Shown here piece by piece: positions 44,122 to 55,104 of a stretch of DNA of 64,000 bases. Position numbers and translations under genes: made by a program. How positions within the stretch are numbered: position 1 is the stretch's first letter; each line of letters opens with the position of its first letter. The notes below the pieces were generated by a model. That model ran no database searches, had not been told where the DNA came from, and saw nothing but the letters and a program-made list of their open reading frames with translations. Source of the DNA: Protea cynaroides (lineage: Eukaryota > Streptophyta > Magnoliopsida > Proteales > Proteaceae); NCBI GenBank assembly GCA_028583415.1, contig CM053265.1:26815815-26879814 (forward strand), given 5' to 3'.

Positions 44122-45787
44122 TAGAAGACTGGAATTATTACTAGCACATTCGAAACTGTAATTTTTGTTCATGTGTATGAAGGTTAAGCTCCATACCAAA
44201 GGTTCATTGCCAATTATTTCCTTGCAAATCGTTTCATCAGTTGAGCTTACTTAAAAGTTGCAATTTTATCAAGTTTTTACAGAAAACAGTCATTATAAAT
44301 GTGAACGTTCTTGTATTCTAAAGGTTTGGATTATGCTATTGATTATACTCATCAATTTTAGTGCCTAATTCTGCCTATGTTTTATGTTGTCGGTCCCAAG
44401 CGAGTGTTTTATGCTATTTTATTTTCTTTTTAATCTGGAGCAACACTTGAATTGAAGAGTTCTTGGGATGACTTCTTTTACTTACACTACTACTAGGGAT
44501 TTGATGGGTTTCAGAAATCAAATCTCAGGTACAGGTACTAGATCATTTAGTGTTGGACTTGCTCAGTTTGAACATGAGGAGACCTAGTTGGGTTGAAATT
44601 TTCCTCAGCTCGTACTGAACATGAGTTAAAGTCCATGATCTTGATGGATTCACGCCACTTTCAGTCCATCAGACATTATTAGACAGTTGCAGAACTATAA
44701 GTCCATGAAGTAATGTTGCATTTCAATTGCATATGTTGACTCTGTATTCAATTGCATGAATTCATTCAGGGCTAAATTTCCTAAGCCAAGGCACCAATAT
44801 CCACCCATGTTAAAAAGAAGGAAGCTGGATTCTAACATCCTCATGTCTGGAATCATGCCCTCAAAAACTGCCAAATGGTAGTTTGGTAGAGGCGTAAATT
44901 TGGTAGATCATTTATCCACGTGTTCTTTTATCAATCGTTAAAATCTCACACCAATTTATTAGGTGGCCCTTCAATGGTCCCAACTTTATCTGAAGGCCAA
45001 GGTGCTAAATATCGGGCGACATGGTTGAAAATGGCAAATGTAATGAAAGGGTTCCAAATACGGCCATGGTTGAACCATATCCATTTAGGCTTTGTTTGTC
45101 TCAGTGGAAGATCACTGCCTGCAATGTCTCCTTGCGCCCTCGCACATGGACGATGAAATACCAAGGACTCGGGATGCTGCCAAGCGGCAATCCTTCGCCC
45201 AAAAAAGAATGTAAAATTTCTAAGGGCAGGGTTTGACAGGCAGGTTGTGCGGTATCGAATCTCCTACCCCAGCCAGTTGGAGCACAAAATGGATTGTAGC
45301 ACGGTGTAAGCCCCCATTTTGGGCATCATTATTATAGGGGGTGTTTTAGTCAATATAGAATGATAAAATGAAAATAAAAAAAGGAAGAAGAAAAAAGGAA
45401 TTTTGAGTGGACTTGAGGTTTTGAGTATTTTTTTTTTCTGGTAAAAAGGTTTTGAGTAATTTTGGTTTTGAAATAGGCTTGGGTTTTTAAAATGGGCTTG
45501 GGCTTGGGCTTGGGCTTAGGATATTGGATCATAGGTTTTTTTTCTAGTGAGTTAGGTTTGATTATTTGAAAAAAAAAAATGAATAGAATAAAATCTAGTT
45601 GAGGGCATTTTTGTCTTTGGATGAGGAGTTATAAAAAAAAACTAGAAAAAATGGAGTCTGGATCAGCTGCATGTATTAGAAGAGTAACAACTCTTCCAAT
45701 ACATTGTTTAGATGACATGTGTCCCACGAGTTAAGGGGTGCTAACTTTGGTTAACTCATATAACTTTAATTCCATTTTTTTTCTTTC
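44122..45787. other. 3' UTR and downstream region
   Basis: The first few hundred bases should contain the 3' UTR; I cannot choose a polyadenylation site. Around 44900-45250 a block with overlapping frames on both strands looks repeat-derived. At 45306 TGTAAGCCCCCATTTTGGGC resembles an LTR start, without other support. Confidence 0.4.
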
Positions 45788-46530
45788 ATTACTCTCTATT
45801 AATAAGGTAAGTTAATTGAAATGGTAAATTGGTTATTTTTTTCTTGAAAAATAAAATCTTCCTTAATTAAAAATCATATTTGAATTGATAGATAATCTCT
45901 CACGATTTTTTGAGTTGTTTCTTCTTCTTTTTTTTTTTTTTTTTTTTTTTTTAACAATTCAAACCAGAAGAAATAAATTATGATAATAAATCATAATTCT
46001 CACTTGTTGGCCAGATCAGCTGCATGTACAAACATTGAATCAAAAGAAAATTGGGAGATTTCAAAATTATGAAATCTAAAAATAAACAAGAACATCTTCC
46101 CTGTCAATTACAAGTCTTCTTCCTCAACTTCTCCTCTCATTTTGATTTTGTTTTCTTATACTAAAATCTAGGAGGAAGTTGCGAACCTGTTGGGGAAATC
46201 ATGACGAAGAGAAGGAACATCATCTTCTTCATCGTGAACCTTGGATTGATGCTCCTTCCCTTTTCATTTTGATTTTCTTTTCTTATACTATATCCTAGGA
46301 GGAAGTTGCGAATCCGTTGGGAAAATCATGACAAAGAAAAAGAACATCATCTTCTTAATCGTGAACCTTGGATTGATGCTCCTTCCCCAATGGTTTCACA
46401 ACATTAGATAATCAAGAAGTTTCCATGACATTCAAATATGATTTTTGATTAAGGAAGATTTTATTTTTCAAATAAAAAATAACTAATTTAGTTTGTTCAC
46501 CATTAAAATAAGAAGTAATGGATAAAAGAA
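45788..46530. mobile_element. ~740-bp TIR element with internal tandem duplication
   Basis: About 100 bases at 45788-45892 are the reverse complement of 46427-46530 (shared AAAATAAAATCTTCCTTAAT and ATCATATTTGAAT). Inside is a 127-bp tandem duplication starting at 46138 and 46265. No coding capacity; the superfamily is not clear. Confidence 0.7.
46138..46390. repeat. 127-bp tandem duplication
   Basis: CATTTTGATTTT and AGGAGGAAGTTGCGAA, with GTGAACCTTGGATTGATGC, occur twice, 127 bases apart, with a few differences. Confidence 0.9.
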
Positions 46531-46558
46531 AATAGAAATTAAAAGAAAAGAAAGAAAG

Positions 46559-47412
46559 TGATATGGGAGGATACACCTCCTCCAATCGAGTCCCGACACG
46601 CATATATTGAGGCCCGAACAAGGAGGGCCCCCCTTACATCACCAACCTTAGAGGGCTAAGACAAAAGCAGCTCTTGATGTACCGGAACCACTAAGAGAAT
46701 AGTGAAGAACCTCGGAGCCTCACTATTCATCAAGACCTTGTGGGATCATCATCATGGACCTCGAAGGAAGAGGCCCTGGAAGACCTCGGAGCCTCAGAGA
46801 CCCATGGACCTCAGAGCCTTAGTATCCTACGAACATGGAGGCCTCGGCAGCACTTCAACACAGTAGCCTCGGCTCCCCCCTCCAAGTAGGCCCCATCATA
46901 TAGATCTATATGCCACAGGCCGGTTGTACTATAACGTATGAGTAGGACCCACATCAAATAAAGTCTGAGATCAAAACTCCCCCCAGATATCCTCCAAGAA
47001 AAAGTCAACGGAATCTTGAGAAAGAATTTCATTGTCCGAATGACTCAGTAGAAGATCAGCTGATCTTCAAGTCAATGGATGTAAATCATGCCCCAGGGAG
47101 GACATTCCGCCACGACAAAGGATATGTCTGGCTCCTACGTCTAGGTCACTCCTAACCTATAAGTAGAGGAAGCATACTCAGGTAAAGACACAAATATTTT
47201 TCTAGCATTCAAACTCAGAGCAAGTTAGCTACCCGAATCCTCTTAATTCAAAGGGATAGTCCTTCTTACTTATCCCATACTACTTGTCCCTCGAACTGAC
47301 TTAGGCATCGGAGTGGCCAAAGGGTGTCCACACCAGAACATAACTACGGTGTCCTTTTCTCATTTTGCAAGAAGTCTGAGCGAGCTAAGAACCAACCCGG
47401 TTTGGGGTGACA
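46559..47412 (+). repeat. 5' LTR of the Tat element (~854 bp)
   Basis: TGATATGGGAGG to GGGGTGACA. The start is supported by the reversed relative that begins TGATACAGGAG at 15015. Words such as CCTCGGAGCCT and GACCTCG recur within it. Confidence 0.78.
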
Positions 47413-47416
47413 ATAG

Positions 47417-47434
47417 TTTGGTGCTGTCTGTGGG
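47417..47434 (+). promoter_or_regulatory. PBS-like site of the Tat element
   Basis: TTTGGTGCTGTCTGTGGG four bases after the LTR, close to the TGGCGCC-type site of Tat/Athila elements. I cannot assign the tRNA. Confidence 0.7.
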
Positions 47435-47500
47435 AAGCCATAGAAGCTTGCATATCTAACCTAGTAAAAGTCACAGATCGAAACCAAATTTCAAAAAAGA

Positions 47501-49140
47501 ATGAACAACCAACCGTTAGTCAACAACAATGCTGGGAGGAACATTCCTCCAAGGGCTAACCCCCGACGGGGCATAACTCTTCCAGAGAGCGTCCCAGGAG
47601 CAAATGATGCCCGCATCCCTACGGTCGACAACCTTGGCCCTGAGGCAGAAGTCTCTCCTCCGAATTCCCCTCAGTATATAATGAGGGAATAGTTTGACAA
47701 CATCGCATGTCAATTTGAACTCCTGACTAAACAACTGTTGGATCAGTTGATAGCAGCAAATGCATAGCCTGTCCACTATGCGAGACGCAAGGAGAGAAAC
47801 CAAGGCCCTCCCGAACATCGAGGGCAGTAGGATCAGCGCAACAACAGAGAAGTACCTCTACCCGCAGGAGCTGCCCAGAGAGACGCCCCAGGGGCACACC
47901 AACTTAGGGTCAAGGGGTCAGTAAGCCATCGATCCTAGAGAACTGTGGGAGGCATACCAGGAAGATGGCGCGCGACAAGACAAGCATCCTCCTCCAGCAC
48001 CTCGGCCCCTAGCATTCACCGCAGTATGAGCAGAGTCCTAGCTTTGGAACGTTTAGGGCCACAACTACCATGAAAAGATGTCCAAACAAGACGAGATGCG
48101 GCCAGACTACAAAGAGCCACAGTCGAAGCTCAATCTCGCCAGCTAGAGGGAAATATTGAAGGAGAACTCCGGGATTTGAGAGCTTATCTGCAAAGGATGG
48201 AGGAGGGTCTGCCGCACCCCCTCGACATATATATTCTATAGAGAGTGCTTTTTTGGAGCACATCATGAGGACTCACTTCCCACGAGGCTTCACCATGCCA
48301 ACCATTGAGGCCTATGATGGAACCACCTACCCTGAACACCACTTCGACTCATACGTGGCGTAGATGGCGGTCCACACATATCAGGAAGAAATAGTCTGTC
48401 TAGTGTTCCCTGCAACACTCAAAGGAGTCGGGAGACTCTGGTACAACATCCTACCTAGAAGGACGATTAATTCCTTTGAAGAGCTGGCCTCCAGCTTCTT
48501 GAGTCACTTCCAAAGTCGATGGAGCCAAAGGAAGACATCATACAACTTGAGGGACTACGTCCAAGAGGAAGGCGAGACTCTCAGAGCCTACCTTGACAGA
48601 TTCAACCTCGAGGCCCTATAGGTCAGGGGCCTCGAAGACTCAGTCCACAAGACCACTCTCAAAGGTGGTATTAAGGATCAAAATCTCGTGTTTTCACTGG
48701 CAAAAAAACCAACCCTGACATTGGAGAAATTGCAAGCGCGGTGTGAGAAGTACGCCATGGCAAACTTAGCCACCAAAAAAGACAAGGCAACAGAGAAGCC
48801 TCCACTCCCTACCTTGGAAAAGAGGCAAGTAGAAAAATTGAGGGATCCAACCTTCAAGGGAGACAAAAAGGAGAAAACCACTGGGGCAAAAGGCCCAAGA
48901 TTCCAGCCATACGAGGACTACCACCCCCTCCGGAAGACTCCAATAGAAATATTCATGGTGGAGAAGTCCCAAACATCATTTTGGAAACCAGGCAAGATGA
49001 ATACCAAGTCTTGGAGTAGAAATCTGAGGTTGTTTTGTGCTTTCCACAACTAGCATGGGCACACAACCAATGAGTGCCGACACCTACAGGATGCCATCGA
49101 GGAGTTAATCCAAAATGACAAGCTCAGAAAATACATGGAC
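47501..49140 (+). pseudogene. Tat gag
   Basis: It begins MNNQPLVNNNAGRN. The capsid-like core has GVGRLWYNILPRR, INSFEELASSFLSHFQSR and ETLRAYLDRFN (48440-48610). The zinc-knuckle-like CAFHN.HGHTTNECRHL near 49040-49090 has a TAG in place of one residue. Multiple stops and frame changes. Confidence 0.9.
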
Positions 49141-49649
49141 AACAAAAGACGAGAACCACCTAGAGTGGCCTTGGAGATCCTCGACAACAACGACTGCCAG
49201 ACCAAGACTGGGAAAAATAAAGGACGAAAGGATGATGACGACAGAGAGGATGGTTGGGCAGGAAGTACACCTTCCCTGGGACGACCCACCATAGGGGCAA
49301 CATACATGATCAAGGCTGTCCCGGTACAATCGAGAAAAGCAGGAAAGCAAGATGGGAGACGAACAAGGTCCTCAACCATAATTGACAGAGACCTCAACAA
49401 AAGTCTTTGGATCCAGTGTTACAATGAGAACATGCCTCCTGAGCCTACCTACGGGCGAGGGGGACCAAAAGCAAAAGAACTGCTGGAATTTTGGGAGAAA
49501 CGGTACCAATTAGACCTCCTACGGGTAGATCAGACTCCCCGACCATGTCACCTTACAGGACCTCACCAGACCAACCCAAAAGCTACAATTGGTCATACCA
49601 GAATTATATGTGATCACCGAGGGATCGGTAGCAGGCAATACCTCGGCGA

Positions 49650-50086
49650 GGTCGGCTAAAGCTTATGCCAGGGAGCTGAATGAATTAAAATTTGCTCCAA
49701 AAAGGTCAAGGATAGGAGACCTTCTGATCTTCAGTGATGACGACCTGATAAATGTTGTCTCACCTCATAAAGAAGCTTTGGTGATTACAGCAGTCATTTC
49801 TGACTTTGATGTCAGTCGAAGAATGGTGGATACAAGGAGTGTGGCCGACATCCTATACTACCACACGTTTCAGAGGATGAACCTCATTGATGAGATGCTT
49901 GGACCAGCCATCCACACTCTAATAGGCTTTGCCGGAGACTCAGTCTTCGTAAAGGGAGAAATTCGCCTACCCTTCATGATCAGAAAGAAACTAGCTCGGA
50001 GGATTACCAAGGTTGAATTTCTTGTAGTTGACCTCCGAGCCAGTTACAATGTGGTCCTAGGACGACCATCCCTACATCACTTTTGA
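49650..50086 (+). pseudogene. Tat aspartic protease, altered active site
   Basis: Residues near 49800-50080 show the retroviral-type protease with VDTRSVADILYYHTFQ, where the usual DTGS is DTRS, then IGFAGDSVFVKGEIRLP and YNVVLGRPSLH. The lost glycine should abolish activity. Confidence 0.88.
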
Positions 50087-50389
50087 AGCTGTCTATCTAT
50101 ATATTATCAGGTTATCAAGTTCCCCACTGACTATGTAACTGGAAAATGCCGAGGAGATCAGAAAATCTCGAGGCAATTCTATGACATTGAATTGGGGAGA
50201 ATAACAGGAGCCTCGAACCTCACATAAAGAGAAGAAGCAGCCAAAAAGAAAGGAAAAGCCTCGGTCTAGACCATCATCTTGGAGGATCTCAGGGATGATC
50301 CAGATCTTGAAAAAGGAGCCCCCTACCAAGGAATCCCGCGGAAGGACTGGTCCAGATTCTGATATCAGAGGACCGACCTGACCGTACCT

Positions 50390-51150
50390 TCCCAATCGGT
50401 GTCACCTTACAAGGGGAGATGCGAGTTGAGCTCATCTCCTTCATTAGGGAAAATGAAGAGGTGTTTGCATGGTCGGCAACAGACATGCTCGGCATCGACA
50501 GAAGCCTCATGGAACAGCACCTGGCTGTTGAGCCCCAACATCGCCTTGTAAGGCCAAAAAAGAGGAATTTTGTACCAGACCGGTAGGAAATAATAAACAA
50601 TGAGGTTGAAAAACTCCTTCAAACTGGGTTTATCAAGGAGGTCAAATACCTAGAGTGGCTATCTAATGTTGTAATGGTACCTAAATCTAGAGGATTTGTA
50701 TTGATTATACCGACCTCAATAATGAGTGCCTTAAAGATTGCTACCCCTTGCCTCAGATAGATCAATTGATCGATGCCACCTCAGGACATGAACTACTCTC
50801 ATTCAAGGACGCTTACTCAGGATATGATCAATCCCAATGAGCAAAGAAGACGAAGAAAGTATGAGCTTCATCATGAGCCAAGGGACATAATGCTATAAAG
50901 TTATGCCCTTCGGCCTGAAAAAAGCAAGAGACACCTACCAGTGTCTGATAAATAAGATTTTTAGTGAAGAGCCTCAGGGCAAGAACACACATTAACGACC
51001 TCTGTGAGGCCTTCGAAGTGCTACGAAAGCACAATATGAAGCTGAACCCGATCAAATGTGCCTTTGGGGTGCACTTAGAAAATTCTTTGGATTCATGGCA
51101 TCCCAATGAGGGATAGAGACCAACCCTGCAAAGATAGAAGCTCTACAAGA
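50390..51150 (+). pseudogene. Tat reverse transcriptase, degenerate
   Basis: NEEVFAWSATDMLGID, FIKEVKYLEWLSNVVMVPK, SFKDAYSGYDQ and MKLNPIKCAFG-like pieces follow RT order, with stops and deletions; no catalytic YxDD is readable. Confidence 0.85.
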
Positions 51151-51720
51151 TATGAAGCCACCCAAGAATGTAAAACAAGTGCAGGAGCTGACAGGGAGGA
51201 TCGTCGCCCTTGGCCGCTTCATGTCGAGGTCTGCAGATCGATACATGCCATTCTTTCAGATACTGAAAGGCAATAAAAAGTTTGAATGGACTCTAGAGTG
51301 CCAACAGGAATTCAGGGAGCTAAGAAAGTACCTGTCGACCCCACCAGTACTAGTCAAGCCCGAAACAAGAGATGAGCTCCAACTTTACTTAGCTGTCTCA
51401 TCAGTAGCAATAAGCGCAGTGTTAGTCAAAAAGGTTGAAAAGATGCAATGGTCGATATACTATGTGAGTAAAATACTACTGGATGTAGAGACCCGATACC
51501 AAGCCATAGAGAAGCATGCTCTGACACTGGTGACCATCGCAAGAAAATTGTGACCATACTTCCAAGCCCACACGATCGAGGTCTTAACTACAAAGCCATT
51601 GAAGAAGATCCTCGCAAGGAATGACATGTCAGGAAGGATGATCAAATGGGTAGTAGAGCTCGGAGAGTTTGACCTCCACTACAAACAGAAGATGATGATC
51701 AAGGCCTAAGCCTTAGTCGA
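51150..51720 (+). pseudogene. Tat RNase H (retroviral type)
   Basis: VQELTGRIVALGRFMSRSAD, KFEWTLECQQEFRELR, LYLAVSSVAISAVLV and YYVSKILLDVETRYQAIEK are read in one frame, with a stop at about 51551. Confidence 0.9.
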
Positions 51721-51724
51721 TTTC

Positions 51725-52009
51725 TTGATTGAGAGCACATTGGTAGACAATCCAGAGGAGTCCAACATGGTCGTACAAATATCGCCATCGACCCCTGCTC
51801 TAGAACCAAATTTGCCTCCCTGGACATTGTTTGTAGATAGAGCAAGCAGTGAAAATCAAGCTGGGTTAGGAGTAGTGCTGATCAGCTTGGAAGGCCTCAA
51901 AATCAGAAGCTCAGCGAAATTTGGTTTCCCTATTACCAATAATGAAGCCAAGTATGAGTCGTTGATCGAAGGGCCCTAGTTGGCAAAGTGCCTTATGGTC
52001 ACCCACAAC
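51725..52009 (+). pseudogene. Tat archaeal-type RNase H domain, truncated
   Basis: WTLFVDRASSENQAGLGVVL, then FGFPITNNEAKYESLIEG, is the second RNase H typical of Tat elements (the usual VDGASS is VDRASS). LTR B starts at 52010 and breaks it. Confidence 0.9.
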
Positions 52010-52352
52010 TATAAGACCCGTACCTTACTAATCCGGTCTTATCACCTTGTATTAGGTCTTCCTATCATGGTCGGACCAAGCGGACCAAGTGCGTGAAGAA
52101 ACCACAAGGCTAGGTATGTAATTCGAACCAAAATCATCTAATTAGGAGCGTGTGGTCGCATACCTAAACAGGTGTGGTAAACCACACCTCAGAATATTGA
52201 GACCACTCGAGTTTGGGATGTGTGGTCGACGGATTCTACTACCCCATGTGCTGCCACACGATGGTATAACCTACTCCGTGATTAGGAAACCTTCCTAATC
52301 TGAGGGGGGTTCTTTCCTAATCAAAGTGAAACTTTATATGGAAGTTTTCCTC

Positions 52353-52360
52353 TATATAAA
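52353..52360 (+). promoter_or_regulatory. TATA box of LTR B
   Basis: TATATAAA followed by GGACATCCCTTAGCC, as in the related LTRs. Confidence 0.75.
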
Positions 52361-52667
52361 GGACATCCCTTAGCCTCTTTCACTCTTTTAAGACCCAAAC
52401 TGAAAGAGAGAGAAAGAGAGGAGTAGGAAAAGAAGGAGAATTGAAGAGGAAGACTAGGAGAAGGAATTACAGAGAAAGCTCTGATTCTCTAGCAAGTTTA
52501 AGGTATGAAATCATTCTCTACATTAATTGAATGCCTAGAATAGATTATGGAGGAGATATTGATTCAAAGTAAGATCTCAATCCTAAGACCATGTATAAAA
52601 CTCTAAGGAGATCTATGAAGAATGGATTAAGGTGAAGGATTATGTAAAAGTGTGAATTTTAAGATAT

Positions 52668-52672
52668 AGAAC
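52668..52672. repeat. Target-site duplication of element R, left (AGAAC)
   Basis: Repeated exactly at 55100-55104. LTR D shows the uninterrupted site as CATAGAACAATCATAGG near 61048. Confidence 0.9.
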
Positions 52673-52940
52673 TGTCACACCCCAATTCCGCACCATTCGG
52701 AACGGTGTGATGAACCGTCAATAAACCAACGGTTCAACCAGGATCTCACAATAGGCTATCCCACATATGATAAACCAAAACACATTCCACATTAATCAGA
52801 GGTAATAAAGTAAATAGCGGAAGTCTTACAGATAATGAACTGAGGTCTAATCATGATAAATAATTAATATTTTATTTATTTCCAAGTAACCAAAACATAA
52901 TTTAATACATATTACAATATCCAAATATACAAACTAAACA

Positions 52941-53062
52941 CTACGCGTGTCCACCGCTGAAATGCTCGCTTAACGAACCATGTTCGTTCTCCACAGCTTG
53001 CTCATTCATAGCCTCCACCCGTTCATATGTTGGCGTGTCGACATAATCTTCAATCATAGTAC
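52941..53062 (-). CDS. LTR-encoded 39-codon terminal-exon candidate (LTR R)
   Basis: After an acceptor-like TAATGTTGCAG (minus strand) the open frame is exactly 122 bases to its stop, as in LTRs A and B. It keeps IEDY and TYE at the same positions, but the cysteine tail is replaced by SLSEHFSGGHA. Confidence 0.45.
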
Positions 53063-54663
53063 CTGCAACATTAGAAACTAAAAAGAATTACGCGCACGAG
53101 GGTCAGCTCTCCAACTTGAGCTCAGTAAGTAAACAAAACAATGCAACAATACATATGCATGCAGTCAATTCATATCTTTGGTCTGGTATATAAGTTTGCA
53201 ATGTGCTATAGAAAGGATAGGTGGCCGCCGCACCTCTATACACGAGTGTGTGGAAACTCCCAATGAAAACGGTACTGTCACCCCACATGCACCCACCATG
53301 GACAATATACACCCCATGAAAATGGCATGGCTGTACCGATTGCCCATACCAACACGTAAGCCCCTGTTGGCGAGGGCTTGCAAACTGGGCTCGCAACTAA
53401 CCAACCCTAATGTCAAACAATGTATCCAAGGCCTCACCCCAGCATCCCTCAATACATCCATAGAGATAAAGCTAGGGTCTGGTGACCAGGCTGAACCACA
53501 ATGCCATGTCTCCCCCTGATGCCCTACGACATATTAGTTCCGCTAAGGTAATGGCGATACGACGATGTTAGTGGACAAGACTTGAGTAGAGATAGAGCTA
53601 GAGTCTGGTGACCAGGCTGAACCACAATGCCACGTCCTCCCCCTGATGCTCCACTCACATCAAGCACACTAACACATGCTTAGTGGACATGACTTGAATA
53701 GACCATGGCACAATATACCCCGATGAGAACAGCATCGAAGTACCTGTTGATACCATCCCTACCCGCACCATGTACACCAGCCAAACACAAACATTCACAT
53801 GCCTATTCCTACCATCATCAACATCATCATGTTATAATCAATAAATTTAATATATTCATGAACAGTAATAATAAAAATATTGGATGACATGTTGAATGCA
53901 CATAACAATCATACACGCATAAAATCATTCATGGCATCGGACTCAAGAAATAAAAATAATTTATTATTAACCAATTAGTTTAGGTCTTGTTTCCTCATCT
54001 TAGCTTGTTAATAGATCCTCTTCCAAGCTTTAGAATCACTTTTATAATGTTATTATATTGCTAGAAGACCTAACAAAGTCGATAAAATTTAATTAGAATT
54101 AATTTTGAATTTAAAAACCATGCTGTTAACTGAGGGTCGCAGGTAGGGTCAGAGTCATGATCGACCCTGGGTGCGACACTCCCCCTAATATGAACTTCCC
54201 GAACACTAAGGGTCGATGCTAGGGTCGGATCTGCCATCGACCCTAGGTGTGGCCCTCCATGGTTTGAGTCGAAAATATCAGATTTCGTCTCTCTTTCATG
54301 GTTGGGTCCTATGGCTTACTTCCACAATCCATTCTATACATGTTCTATGGTTTAGAACTATACTTTATTCACCTACATGGTTTTAATGATCTCCTCCATG
54401 GTTTCCATTGAAACAAAACCATGGATGGATGATTTAGGTTTCTTCTAAGTCATATCCTCTTCATAAACCATTCTAAAGTCTTAAATAAATCATGGGGAAT
54501 GTATCCATACCTTAGTTTTGCTGAGATTCAGAGTTCCTCTGAATTTCCTCTTCTTCCTTAGCCTTTTCTTCAAGTTTTTCCTTCTCTTCTTCTCTTCCTT
54601 CTCTTCTCTTTTTCTCAATCCAATTAGGGTTGTAAAAGGATTGAAAGAGGCTTAGGGACGTCC

Positions 54664-54671
54664 TATTTATA
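54664..54671 (-). promoter_or_regulatory. TATA box of LTR R
   Basis: TATAAATA on the minus strand, followed by GGACGTCCCTAAGCC. Confidence 0.75.
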
Positions 54672-55043
54672 GGGTAAAACCTCCCAAAATAAGTCCCATT
54701 GAGTTTAGGAAAGGTTCCAATTGAAATTAGGAAGGTTTCTCAATTTTTGGTTCGTGCTGTTTTTCCCGAGTACCGAGGGTCGATGGTAAGGGTCGATGGG
54801 AGGGTCGAACAACTCATAGATCCTGCGACCCCTGATTGAGGGTCAATGGTGAGGGTCGATGGGAGGGTCGGACCTGTCTGTTAAAACCTGTGACCCTACC
54901 CTCATTTTGACAGTTTTGGGTAAATTTTCATATTGGGTCTTGGTTTTTCTTCACATTTGGTCCACTTGGCTCGACCATGATATGTAGACGGGTCCCGACC
55001 AAAATATAAGGTTATGCCGGGTTCGTGGCGTGCGGGTCTTACA

Positions 55044-55058
55044 ACTCCACCACCCTTA
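55044..55058 (-). promoter_or_regulatory. Polypurine tract of element R
   Basis: AAGGGTGGTGGAGT on the minus strand, directly before the LTR. Confidence 0.8.
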
Positions 55059-55104
55059 AAAGAAATTTCGTCCTCGAAATTTGAAAGTACGGATCTTACA
55101 GAAC

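Larger units (their letters stand above)
46559..52009 (+). mobile_element. Tat-lineage Ty3/gypsy element, left part
   Basis: 5' LTR, PBS-like site, gag, protease, degenerate RT, RNase H, and a second archaeal-type RNase H domain, the mark of the Tat lineage. It is cut at 52009 by LTR B; the integrase and 3' LTR must lie beyond the window. Stops and shifts occur in every gene. Confidence 0.9.
52010..52672 (+). repeat. 5' LTR of element B, left part
   Basis: Starts TATAAGACCCG (TG changed to TA) and includes GTGGTCGCA-type words (52145-52265). It breaks at AGAAC, the target duplication of R. Confidence 0.85.
52673..55043 (-). repeat. LTR of element R (2371 bp)
   Basis: Its minus-strand start TGTAAGACCCGC is at 55043 and its end at 52673. 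It holds GGTCGA-type word clusters (54120-54260, 54770-54900), repeated GGGCATCAGGGG and AGCTCTATCTCTA modules (53440-53680) and the 39-codon frame. Confidence 0.9.
52673..55099 (-). mobile_element. Reversed Tekay-like element R: LTR tip, pol end and complete 3' LTR
   Basis: On the minus strand it reads TGTAAGATCCGTAC (the first ~14 bases of a 5' LTR), then ATTTCGAGGACGAAATTTC (the very end of pol), the polypurine tract, and a full LTR of 2371 bases ending GGTGTGACA. The AGAAC duplication on both sides proves it is one insertion. Nearly all of the 5' LTR and interior is gone. Confidence 0.88.

Noticed and set aside
45306..45330. LTR start (TGTAAGCCCCC)
   Set aside because: No matching end, PBS or second copy found nearby; kept only as a remark.
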